From JAJAZB01 sp964244295 (GTDB lineage: Bacteria > Bacteroidota > Bacteroidia > Cytophagales > Spirosomataceae), in contig CAXTIG010000028.1 in the NCBI GenBank assembly GCA_964244295.1, positions 1 through 64,000 on the forward strand: 64,000 bases of DNA. The letters run 5' to 3'. A program made the translations under genes and the position numbers. Every line of letters begins with the position of its first letter. Within the stretch, counting starts at the first letter, position 1. Shown here in pieces: positions 9,035-16,208 of this stretch. The notes beneath the pieces were generated by a model, which saw only the letters and a program-made list of their open reading frames with translations, was not told the origin of the DNA and made no database searches.

Positions 9035-9152
9035 GCAACCCGGATAGCGGGCGTAGCCCCTGTCAGCGGTTGCGGGCTTCCCGGATAACCAGCGTTGGGC
9101 TACCGACCAACCCGCAACCGCTGACAGGGGCTACGCCCGCTGTCCGGGTTGC
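9035..9152. repeat. Long inverted repeat upstream of Omp85-like gene
   Basis: Arms of about 42 bp (GCAACCCGGATAGCGGGCGT... and complement, one or two mismatches) around a 34-base centre. The sequence differs from the TCATCC class. Confidence 0.9.
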
Positions 9153-9182
9153 GAGTATTTTCTAAAAAAATCTAACAAAATC

Positions 9183-9214
9183 TTTCCATTTAACTATTTT
9201 TTGATTTAGGTTTG
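9183..9214 (+). promoter_or_regulatory. Bacteroidota-type promoter of the putative sRNA
   Basis: TAGGTTTG at 9207-9214 is an exact TAnnTTTG match; TTTC at 9183-9186 is a three-of-four -33 match with a 20-base spacer. No ORF follows before the terminator at 9319. Confidence 0.65.
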
Positions 9215-9220
9215 TCCAAC

Positions 9221-9354
9221 GTTTAGCGCATCTCCGTCATCACCGGGGAGCGCAACGTTCCGGGAAGCGCCGCTTCCCCCCTGCTTTGCAACAATGGGAA
9301 GAAAGACCATAGAGTCGAATTAGCCCGCTTCCCTGAGGCGGGCTAATTTTTTTT
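9221..9354 (+). ncRNA. Putative small structured RNA, about 130 nt
   Basis: The segment runs from just after an exact TAnnTTTG promoter element to an intrinsic terminator and has no plausible ORF. It can form internal hairpins: TCTCCGTCATCACCGGGGAG near 9231, and GGGAAGC-GCC-GCTTCCC near 9263. I compared it mentally with 6S, SRP and tmRNA signatures and could not match it (no GGAAGGAAGCA SRP loop, no tmRNA ends), so the identity is open. Confidence 0.5.
9319..9354 (+). terminator. Intrinsic terminator of the putative sRNA
   Basis: Stem ATTAGCCCGC / GCGGGCTAAT followed by a run of eight T. Confidence 0.88.
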
Positions 9355-9381
9355 GTGGAAACGCAAGTGCTGACTCTCCGT

Positions 9382-9427
9382 AAAAAACAAAGACACGACG
9401 TTGGAGGACGTCGTGTCTTTGTTTTTT
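9382..9427. terminator. Bidirectional intrinsic terminator
   Basis: Perfect 20-bp stem AAAAAACAAAGACACGACGT and complement around TGGAGG. It lies just beyond the stop of the MFS gene on the minus strand. Confidence 0.9.
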
Positions 9428-9452
9428 GAGGAACCAATCCCACGCCGTTCCC

Positions 9453-10994
9453 TCAATTTCCGCCCGGTTCGATGGGAAAGGCCACTTGCTCGGTCCGCCG
9501 GTTTTCTTTCACCAGAAAACACGATCCGGCGGCCAGAAACAGGCACACCCCGCAGAGGGCGAGTGCGTTGCGGGGGTCGTTGCCCAGCACCGTTTTGTAG
9601 TAAAGCGGTACGGTCAGCATTCCGATGAATTGGGGCACACAAATGAAACCGTTGAAAATGCCCATGTAAACCCCCATTTTCTGGGACGGCACGGCACTCG
9701 CCAGAATCAAATACGGCATCGACATAATCGACCCCCACGCCAGACCCATGATCGACATGGCGGCGAGGTAGATGAATTTATCGTTGGAGGTAAACGTCAG
9801 AAAGAAGCCGCAAGCCCCGATGCACAGAAACACGGCGTGCGTGGCGCGGGCGCTGCCAATGATCTTCGCAATGCGCGGCAGAAAGATGGAGATCACGGCG
9901 CAGGAAACGCTGAACATGGCGAAGCACAACCCGCCCCATTTGGTGCCCTCTTCGAAACCAGGCCGGTTGCTGACCGCATCGGGGGCGTTGAACGCGTACT
10001 TGGCTACGGCCAGCGAAAGGTATTGCCACATCAGCGGCAGACCGTACCAGGTGAAAAACTTCACCCACCACAGTTGCTTCATGGTTGTCGGCATGGACGA
10101 GAGCGAGGCCAGAATTTCTTTAAACACGGGGAGCATCAGCACCAAATACCCCCCCGCCAGCACGCCCATGCCCCATTTGAGGCCGGTGTAAAACCCGCCA
10201 ACGCGCCACGCAAAACCAAAAGCCAGCACCGCCGCCGAGCCAGCCAGGATAAGGTGCCAAAACGAAATGGATTTCTTTTCTTCGTCGCTGAACGTGTGCC
10301 GCTGTTTGTAGCTGTCGTCCTGCGGCGGGTATTCTTTCGTGGTGCGGATTGTCCAGAGCACCGACGCCAGAATGGCCGCCGCACCGATGTAGAACGGGTA
10401 ACGCACCGAGTTGGGAATCCCGTTGGCCAGTTGGTCTGCCGACATGACCATCGAAATGCCCAGAATGGGCAGGATGTACGGCATGAGGTTCGCCAGCGTT
10501 TGCCCGAAACCAACCATGAACGACTGCACGGCAAAGCCCGTTGGCCGCTGTTTGTCGTTGAGCATGTCGCCCACGAACGCCCGGAACGGCTCCATCGCCG
10601 AGTTCAGGCCCGCGTCGAGCATCCACATCAGGCCCGCCGCCATCCAGATAAAAGACGAATTGGGCATCAGCACCATAGCGATGCTGCCCAGCAAGGCCCC
10701 CGCCAGAATATACGGTTTTCGCCGCCCCCACGTGGGTGACCAACTCCGGTCCGAGACGGCTCCGATGATGGGTTGAAGCAACAAGCCCGTCAGCGGACCC
10801 GCCAGCCAAAGGCCGGGAATGGCCGCCTCATCGGCCCCCAGGTACCGGTAGATGGGACTCATGTTGGCCTGCTGGAGGCCAAACCCGTACTGAATTCCTA
10901 GAAACCCAAAACTCATGTTCCAGATTTGCCAGAAACTCAGGTGGGGCTTGACGGAGGTAGACTTGGAGGTAGGTGTGGAAGGTATAGAGGCCAT
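9453..10994 (-). CDS. MFS sugar transporter (SLC45/GPH-like)
   Basis: Inner-membrane major facilitator of 513 residues with about 12 hydrophobic segments. The N-terminal region FWQIWNMSFGFLGIQYGFGLQQ and the loop DRSWSPTWGRRKPYI (the MFS motif A position between TM2 and TM3) are typical of the SLC45/disaccharide-cation symporter group found in Bacteroidota. The substrate is probably a sugar such as a disaccharide; the rhamnosidase locus 1.7 kb away makes a rhamnose-related sugar conceivable, but nothing in the sequence proves this. Monocistronic, with its own terminator. Confidence 0.85.
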   Translation of the reverse strand: MASIPSTPTSKSTSVKPHLSFWQIWNMSFGFLGIQYGFGLQQANMSPIYRYLGADEAAIPGLWLAGPLTGLLLQPIIGAVSDRSWSPTWGRRKPYILAGALLGSIAMVLMPNSSFIWMAAGLMWMLDAGLNSAMEPFRAFVGDMLNDKQRPTGFAVQSFMVGFGQTLANLMPYILPILGISMVMSADQLANGIPNSVRYPFYIGAAAILASVLWTIRTTKEYPPQDDSYKQRHTFSDEEKKSISFWHLILAGSAAVLAFGFAWRVGGFYTGLKWGMGVLAGGYLVLMLPVFKEILASLSSMPTTMKQLWWVKFFTWYGLPLMWQYLSLAVAKYAFNAPDAVSNRPGFEEGTKWGGLCFAMFSVSCAVISIFLPRIAKIIGSARATHAVFLCIGACGFFLTFTSNDKFIYLAAMSIMGLAWGSIMSMPYLILASAVPSQKMGVYMGIFNGFICVPQFIGMLTVPLYYKTVLGNDPRNALALCGVCLFLAAGSCFLVKENRRTEQVAFPIEPGGN

Positions 10995-11261
10995 GCGGGT
11001 GAAATTTTTCCAGGAAAGAATTTTACAAAAAACGGAAAGTAGACACTGGAAAGCAAACCGCCAACGGGCCGAATTGTTGGCAAAGAATCGCCTCCGAACG
11101 CAAGAACGCGCACCTGAATGCCTGGATTTTCGGTGAATTTCCGGGAGTCTGACCGCGTTACTTGCGCGTATCGGTGGTCATTCAACGTGAAGCCCGCTGT
11201 GGAACAGGCATCAACCAGAAAATACCAGTACCAGAATCTGAATTGAGCCTCAGTCAAAACA
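10995..11261. other. Intergenic region upstream of MFS gene
   Basis: About 270 bases with no ORF I can support. It should hold the MFS promoter on the minus strand; a TACTTTCC element (reverse strand, near 11037-11044) resembles a -7 box but lacks a well-placed TTTG. Confidence 0.4.
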
Positions 11262-11290
11262 AAAAGAGCGCCACCGAGGGCGCTCTTTTC
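11262..11290 (-). terminator. Intrinsic terminator of DUF4097 gene
   Basis: Stem AAAAGAGCGCC / GGGCGCTCTTTT around ACCGA, with the T run on the minus strand, 26 bases past the DUF4097 stop. Confidence 0.9.
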
Positions 11291-11315
11291 GCAGGAAATT
11301 TTGCCTTTCTCCTCA

Positions 11316-12353
11316 CTACTGGTTCACGTACACGCTCCCGCTGCTGGCGGAAATATCGACCGGAATGCCGCCGCCGTTGAGGCGACCCTGTACCCGGTCT
11401 TTGTCCATCGTGCCGTTGAAGTTGTTGAGGGGCATCGACACGCGGTTGCCGCGCACGTCGAGGTCAAGGCCCTTGTCGAGGGGCATTTTTACGCGTACGC
11501 TGCCCGCGCTGGTGCTGAGTTTGAGGTACTTGCCGAGGCGGCTAAGGTCGGCCTCGATGCCGCCGCCGCTGGTGGAGGCCTGTAAACTCCCGGCGATGTT
11601 GTGCAGCCGTACCGAGCCGCCGGAGGTGCGGGCTTCGAGGTCGCCGTCCACGTTTTCGGCGTTGATGCTGCCGCCGCTGGTGCTGGCTTTCACCAAACCC
11701 TTGAGGTCGCTGAGGCGCAGGCTACCGCCGCTGGTGCGGAGGTTGAGGGTACCGCTGGAGTTTTTGGCTTCGATGCTGCCGCCGCTAGTGGTCAGGTTAA
11801 TGTCTTTCCGGCAATTATCGACGTGGATGCTGCCGCCGGAGGTGCGGCCGTTGATGCTGCCTTCGAGGTCGGTCAGGTGCAGGCTACCGCCGCTGGTGCT
11901 GAATTCCTGCTGACCCGTGAGTTTGCTCAGATTGATACTTCCGCCGCTGGTTTTGAGGTTGGTAGCAAAATTCCGGGGAGCGTAGATTTTAAACGAGATA
12001 CTCAGGCTGCGCTTCCAGTCACCCCAGTTGCCGTTTTGGTTGCGCCGCCGGGCGAGGGCCAGCACGGTGCCACCCTGGGTGCCGCTGGTGAGGTCGTATT
12101 CTTTGAGGCGCTCTTCGATTTCTTCCTTGCTGAGTTTGTTTTGGGGCCAGTTGTTACCCCGCACGTACATTTCCACTTTCACGCCGCTGCTCTGGGAGCC
12201 TTCGACGGTGATGCTGCCGCCGGAGGTTTCCACGCGCACGTTGCTGAGATTACCGGCGTAGGTTTTGGTTTGGTAAGGCGTTTCGTTGTCGTCCTGAGCG
12301 TAAAGACTCAGGGCCAGGAGCAGGGGGCAAAGGGTAAAAATCAGGGTTTTCAT
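11316..12353 (-). CDS. DUF4097 adhesin-like beta-helix repeat protein
   Basis: Secreted 345-residue protein with signal peptide (MKTLIFTLCPLLLALSLYAQ). From about residue 40 it carries roughly ten TSGGS[IVL]-type repeats spaced about 17-25 residues apart (SGGSINLSKL, SGGSLHLTDL, SGGSIHVDNC, SGGSIEAKNS and so on), the pattern of a parallel beta-helix. A non-repeat insert with basic residues (RRRNQNGNWGDWKRS) lies between the first and second groups. DUF4097 proteins are envelope proteins of unknown role. It is divergent from the rhamnosidase. Confidence 0.88.
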   Translation of the reverse strand: MKTLIFTLCPLLLALSLYAQDDNETPYQTKTYAGNLSNVRVETSGGSITVEGSQSSGVKVEMYVRGNNWPQNKLSKEEIEERLKEYDLTSGTQGGTVLALARRRNQNGNWGDWKRSLSISFKIYAPRNFATNLKTSGGSINLSKLTGQQEFSTSGGSLHLTDLEGSINGRTSGGSIHVDNCRKDINLTTSGGSIEAKNSSGTLNLRTSGGSLRLSDLKGLVKASTSGGSINAENVDGDLEARTSGGSVRLHNIAGSLQASTSGGGIEADLSRLGKYLKLSTSAGSVRVKMPLDKGLDLDVRGNRVSMPLNNFNGTMDKDRVQGRLNGGGIPVDISASSGSVYVNQ

Positions 12354-12704
12354 GGGTCAAATCAGTTGAGTTTGTGGGCGAAAGATGCAAGGGGACGGGG
12401 GGAGGTTGCATGGGGGTGGGGTTTAATTTTGGAAAGAAGTCAAGGGATTGATTTAAAGGTTTTCGTGCGCAAGCCGAAGGGGAGTTATTTGGGGTTTCAT
12501 CGAGTTGGTTGCTCATCCGCCCGTTGCCCGTCTGGTGGTCCGTCAGCTAAAGCAAACGGCAAATGGTAAAAGACTCAATACCGGCGGACCGCTTCCGGAC
12601 GAAACACAAAGCGTAACAAAACAACCCTCCTGTACTGTACTATCCTGAAATCCCCCCCGAAGTCCGCCCAACCGCCTACTTTTACCATCCCGACCGCTGA
12701 ACCT
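12354..12704. other. Divergent intergenic region, DUF4097 / rhamnosidase
   Basis: About 350 bases between divergent genes. No convincing ORF, hairpin or repeat. TACTTTTA at 12677-12684 could be a -7 element for the rhamnosidase but has no TTTG at the right distance. A regulator binding site would be expected here; I cannot point to one. Confidence 0.4.
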
Positions 12705-15431
12705 ATGAAAATACTTTTTCTTTTCACGTTTCTACTACCCACCCTGGCGTTGGCGCAAAGCAACGCCCCAAAAAACCTCCGCTGCGAGCACGAGACCCAG
12801 CCCCTGGGACTCGACGAGCGCCAGCCCCGCCTGAGTTGGCAAAGTTCGGCTACCAATCGGGGGGCGCGGCAAACGGCCTACCAGGTGCTGGTCGCTTCCG
12901 ACGAAAAGGCGCTGGCGCAACATCGGGGCGATGTCTGGGATTCGGGAAAAATCACTTCCGACCAATCCGTCTTCGTCGACTACGCCGGGAAAGCCCTCGA
13001 ACCCCGCAAGCCCTATTTCTGGAAAGTAAAAACCTGGGATGAAACCGGCAAAGCCTCCGCCTGGTCGGCCCCGGACAGCTGGGAAATGGCCCTGCTCGAC
13101 AAGGCCCAGTGGAAAGCCGACTGGATTGGCATGGCGGGCGCGGTGGGCAAACCGCCCCGTTCGGTGCAGGCGCGGAAGGCGTTTACGTTGACCCAAAAAC
13201 CCGTCCGTGCCCGCGCCTACGTGACCGGCCTCGGTTCGTACGTGCTGAAGCTGAACGGAAAAAAAGTCGGCAACGACTACCTCACACCCGGCTGGACGGA
13301 CTACCTCAAGAAAGTTTTCTACCAAACCTACGACCTCAGCGACGAGGTAACCGTGGGTGAAAACACCCTCGACGCCTGGCTCGGCAACGCCTGGTGGAGC
13401 AGCGGTCTGGGCTGGAGCGGCGGCTTCGCGTACTCCGACGGCCCCCTGCGGGTGCTCTGCCAGGTGGTGCTCGATTTCGCCGATGGCAGCAGCCAACTCA
13501 TCGTCTCCGACGGCAGTTGGAAAATCCGGTTTTCGCCCGTCACCTACGACCACCTCTACCACGGCGAACACTACGACGCCCGGCTGGAGGCCAAACCCGG
13601 TTTCGACGCGACCGACGGCTGGATAGCCGCGACGGTGTTGAACAACGCCAGCAACGCCACGACGCTGTTCGGCGAGGTTGATTCGGTCAACGTAAAGCAG
13701 GAAGCCGCCCGGTTCAGCACGGCCGATTTACAGGTCGTGGCCCAGCGGGGGCCGGCCATTCGCCAGACCGAAATCCGGCGGCTCGCCAGCGTGAGCGAGC
13801 CGAAACCGGGCCACTTCGTGTTTGATTTTGGGCAAAATTTCGCGGGAATCACCCGACTGAAATTGAGCAAAACCCGCTACGGGCAAAAAATCACGCTGCG
13901 CTACGCCGAAATTCTCCACCCCGACGGCACCGTGGCCCAGGAAAACCTCCGTTCCGCCGAGGTCACCGACCACTACGTGTGTAAAGGCAGCGGCAAGGAA
14001 GAATGGGAACCCCAATTTCTCTACCACGGCTTCCGGTACGTGGAAGTAACCGGGCTGACGGAACAACCGACCACCCAAACCCTGACCGGCCTGGTGCTGC
14101 ACACCGACACGCCCGCGACGGGCCAGTTCGCCTGTTCCAACGAGCTACTCAACCGCATTTACCAAAACTGCCGCTGGACGCTCCGCAGCAATTCGATGTC
14201 GGTGCCCACCGACTGCCCCCAGCGCGACGAACGCCTGGGCTGGATGGGCGACGCGCAGATTTTCGCCCCCACTGGCGCGTATTTGATGAACATCGACGGG
14301 TTTTTCGGGAAATGGGTGGACGACATCGCCGACTCGCAGCATTCGAGCGGGTACGTGTACGACGTAAACCCGAAAATGGTGGTGCCCGGCGTTTCCAAAC
14401 CCGCCTGGGGCGACGCCGTCACGGTGGTGCCCTGGACCCTCTACCAATTTTACGGCGACAAGCGCGTTTTGGAGCGCAACTACGAACCCATGCGGCGCTG
14501 GGTCGAGTACATGAATGGGGACTCCACCACCCGCGCCAACGGCCTCTACCACTTCAGCGACGGCAAGGGCTGGTACGGCTACGGCGACTGGGTGCCCGTG
14601 AACGCCTCGCCCAGCAAACCCATCGGCGGGGCGTATCAGGTGCATTCCAACCAGATTTTGGCCAAAACCGCCGCCCTGCTCGGCAAAGCCGACGACGCCA
14701 ACAAGTACGCCGCCGCCGCGAAAGGCTACGCCGAACGCTACAACGCGCTCTATTTCGACGAAAAAGAGTTGAACTACGAAGGCAAAACCCAAGCGGCTAA
14801 CCTGATGCCCCTTTCGCTCGGCGTCGTGCCCGATGCGATGAAAGCGCAAGTGGCTAAAAATGTAGCCGACGACGTAAAAACCCTCGATGGCCACCTCAGC
14901 ACGGGTTTCATCGCCTCGCAAATGCTGCTGCCCCGCCTGAGCGACTACGGCCACCACGACCTCGCCTACCAGGTAGCCACCCAGAAAACCTACCCTGGCT
15001 GGGGCTACATGGCCGAAAACGGAGCCACCACGATGTGGGAACTCTGGAACTCCGACAAGGAAAAACCCGAAGGCATGAACTCCCGCAACCATTTTTCCTA
15101 CGGCTCGGTGGTGGAGTGGTATTTCGGCTACCTCGCCGGAATTCGCCCCGACCCGGCGGGGCCGGGTTTCAAGAAATTCATCCTTGCCCCGCAACCGGTG
15201 GGCGATTTGAGTTTCGTAAAATCCAGCTACCAAACGCCCTACGGCGAAGTGGTGTCGGGTTGGGACAAATCCGGTTTCGGGCTGGTGCTGAACGTGACGA
15301 TTCCGCCCAACTCAGAAGCCCGCGTGGTGCTGCCGATGGCGGCGGGGCAAGCGGCGAAACTGGATGGGAAGGCGGTGAAGGGCAAGGAAATGACGCTGGG
15401 CGCGGGGAGTTACCGGTTTGAAATTCGCTGA
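12705..15431 (+). CDS. Alpha-L-rhamnosidase, glycoside hydrolase family 78
   Basis: Exported 908-residue enzyme releasing terminal alpha-L-rhamnose. Signal peptide MKILFLFTFLLPTLALAQ (cleavage about residue 18). The order is an N-terminal fibronectin-like/jelly-roll region (PKNLRCEHETQPLGLDERQPRLSW, as in Bac_rhamnosid_N), then the (alpha/alpha)6 barrel with the family signature DCPQRDERLGWMGDAQIF near residues 502-519 containing the general-acid region, then SSGYVYDVNPKM, WGDAVTVVPW and MAENGATTMWELWN, and a C-terminal beta-sandwich. It is the first gene of the rhamnose locus and would feed L-rhamnose to the downstream enzymes. Confidence 0.94.
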   Translation: MKILFLFTFLLPTLALAQSNAPKNLRCEHETQPLGLDERQPRLSWQSSATNRGARQTAYQVLVASDEKALAQHRGDVWDSGKITSDQSVFVDYAGKALEPRKPYFWKVKTWDETGKASAWSAPDSWEMALLDKAQWKADWIGMAGAVGKPPRSVQARKAFTLTQKPVRARAYVTGLGSYVLKLNGKKVGNDYLTPGWTDYLKKVFYQTYDLSDEVTVGENTLDAWLGNAWWSSGLGWSGGFAYSDGPLRVLCQVVLDFADGSSQLIVSDGSWKIRFSPVTYDHLYHGEHYDARLEAKPGFDATDGWIAATVLNNASNATTLFGEVDSVNVKQEAARFSTADLQVVAQRGPAIRQTEIRRLASVSEPKPGHFVFDFGQNFAGITRLKLSKTRYGQKITLRYAEILHPDGTVAQENLRSAEVTDHYVCKGSGKEEWEPQFLYHGFRYVEVTGLTEQPTTQTLTGLVLHTDTPATGQFACSNELLNRIYQNCRWTLRSNSMSVPTDCPQRDERLGWMGDAQIFAPTGAYLMNIDGFFGKWVDDIADSQHSSGYVYDVNPKMVVPGVSKPAWGDAVTVVPWTLYQFYGDKRVLERNYEPMRRWVEYMNGDSTTRANGLYHFSDGKGWYGYGDWVPVNASPSKPIGGAYQVHSNQILAKTAALLGKADDANKYAAAAKGYAERYNALYFDEKELNYEGKTQAANLMPLSLGVVPDAMKAQVAKNVADDVKTLDGHLSTGFIASQMLLPRLSDYGHHDLAYQVATQKTYPGWGYMAENGATTMWELWNSDKEKPEGMNSRNHFSYGSVVEWYFGYLAGIRPDPAGPGFKKFILAPQPVGDLSFVKSSYQTPYGEVVSGWDKSGFGLVLNVTIPPNSEARVVLPMAAGQAAKLDGKAVKGKEMTLGAGSYRFEIR

Positions 15432-15432
15432 G

Positions 15433-15873
15433 TCAGACCAGCGGATTGACCACCGGATGGCCGAGCGCTTGGGCGATGTCGACCAACTGGTGGTCGGTCG
15501 AGACGAAGGTCCAGGTTGGGTCACCGAACACGCGAAACGTAGCCAGGTGCAGGCTGTCGAGGGTGCGGAGGGGCAGGTGACGGCCCTCGTTGCGAAGCAA
15601 TCGTTCGGTTTCGAGCAGGACATTGGTGGAAAGTGGGCAGAATTGATACTGGTCCAAAGAGGAATCAAATTCTGCTAACGTTTCGTCAAGTTCGGTTACG
15701 TTGATTTCAAGATTACGATACCGCCGATGGAGCGCACTAAAAAACTCGCTTCGAATGAGTTCGGACACGTAGTGAGTGTTAGCCGGGTCGTTGATGAGCG
15801 CGATGATGCGTTCCGAGCCAAGCTCGGGATAGTAATATTTCATTAACGCTGAGGTGTCGAAAAAGTAGGTCAT
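15433..15873 (-). CDS. PIN-domain toxin (VapC type)
   Basis: A 146-residue PIN protein with all expected acidic positions: FFDTSALMKYYYPE at the N-terminus, SELIRSEFFSAL, LRTLDSLHLATF and FVSTDHQLVDIA. Likely a toxin RNase. It lies on the opposite strand between the rhamnosidase and the aldolase genes, directly downstream of a 74-residue partner, so it looks like an inserted module. The stop codon lies one base after the end of the rhamnosidase gene. Confidence 0.85.
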   Translation of the reverse strand: MTYFFDTSALMKYYYPELGSERIIALINDPANTHYVSELIRSEFFSALHRRYRNLEINVTELDETLAEFDSSLDQYQFCPLSTNVLLETERLLRNEGRHLPLRTLDSLHLATFRVFGDPTWTFVSTDHQLVDIAQALGHPVVNPLV

Positions 15874-15948
15874 AGGCGGCAGTCAAGGTGTTGATGAAAA
15901 CTCTACTGCAAAGGTACGATACCTGCCTACCCCTCGTCAATGCCGACT

Positions 15949-16173
15949 TTAGAAGCGGTCTTCGCGCTCCCGGATAATGTCATCCGACAAACTTCCCGGA
16001 AGTTTGCTGAGAATTTCCCGGACACGCGCCGCCGCCGCCATCGCTTCCTCGAAACGCGCCGGGTCCGCCGGTCGGACGGATTGATGTTTTACCTGAGGCA
16101 AAAGCCGGGAGAGCCGCTGGAGTTCCTCGTCCGAAAGCGCCTCGATTTGCTGAAGAATTTGTACACGTTCCAT
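15949..16173 (-). CDS. Small antitoxin-like partner of VapC-type toxin
   Basis: A 74-residue protein, helical and charged (QILQQIEALSDEELQRLSRLL, ILSKLPGSLSDDIIREREDRF). It is the gene ahead of the PIN toxin on the minus strand with a 75-base gap, a normal antitoxin position. The LSDDIIREREDRF C-terminus is typical of short antitoxins that wrap the PIN partner. No DNA-binding fold is recognised by eye. Confidence 0.65.
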   Translation of the reverse strand: MERVQILQQIEALSDEELQRLSRLLPQVKHQSVRPADPARFEEAMAAAARVREILSKLPGSLSDDIIREREDRF

Positions 16174-16208
16174 ACGAACCCAAGTTTTAAGATTTCAAAT
16201 TTAGCAAA

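Noticed and set aside
9221..9354. tRNA, 6S, SRP RNA or tmRNA in the promoter-terminator segment
   Set aside because: No cloverleaf or CCA end, no SRP GGAAGGAAGCA loop, no tmRNA ends; 6S could not be confirmed by eye, so the feature is left as an unidentified RNA.
11480..11960. Regularly spaced GC-rich repeats resembling a CRISPR array
   Set aside because: Spacing is the 17-25 codon period of the DUF4097 protein repeats, in frame, and the units are degenerate rather than identical.
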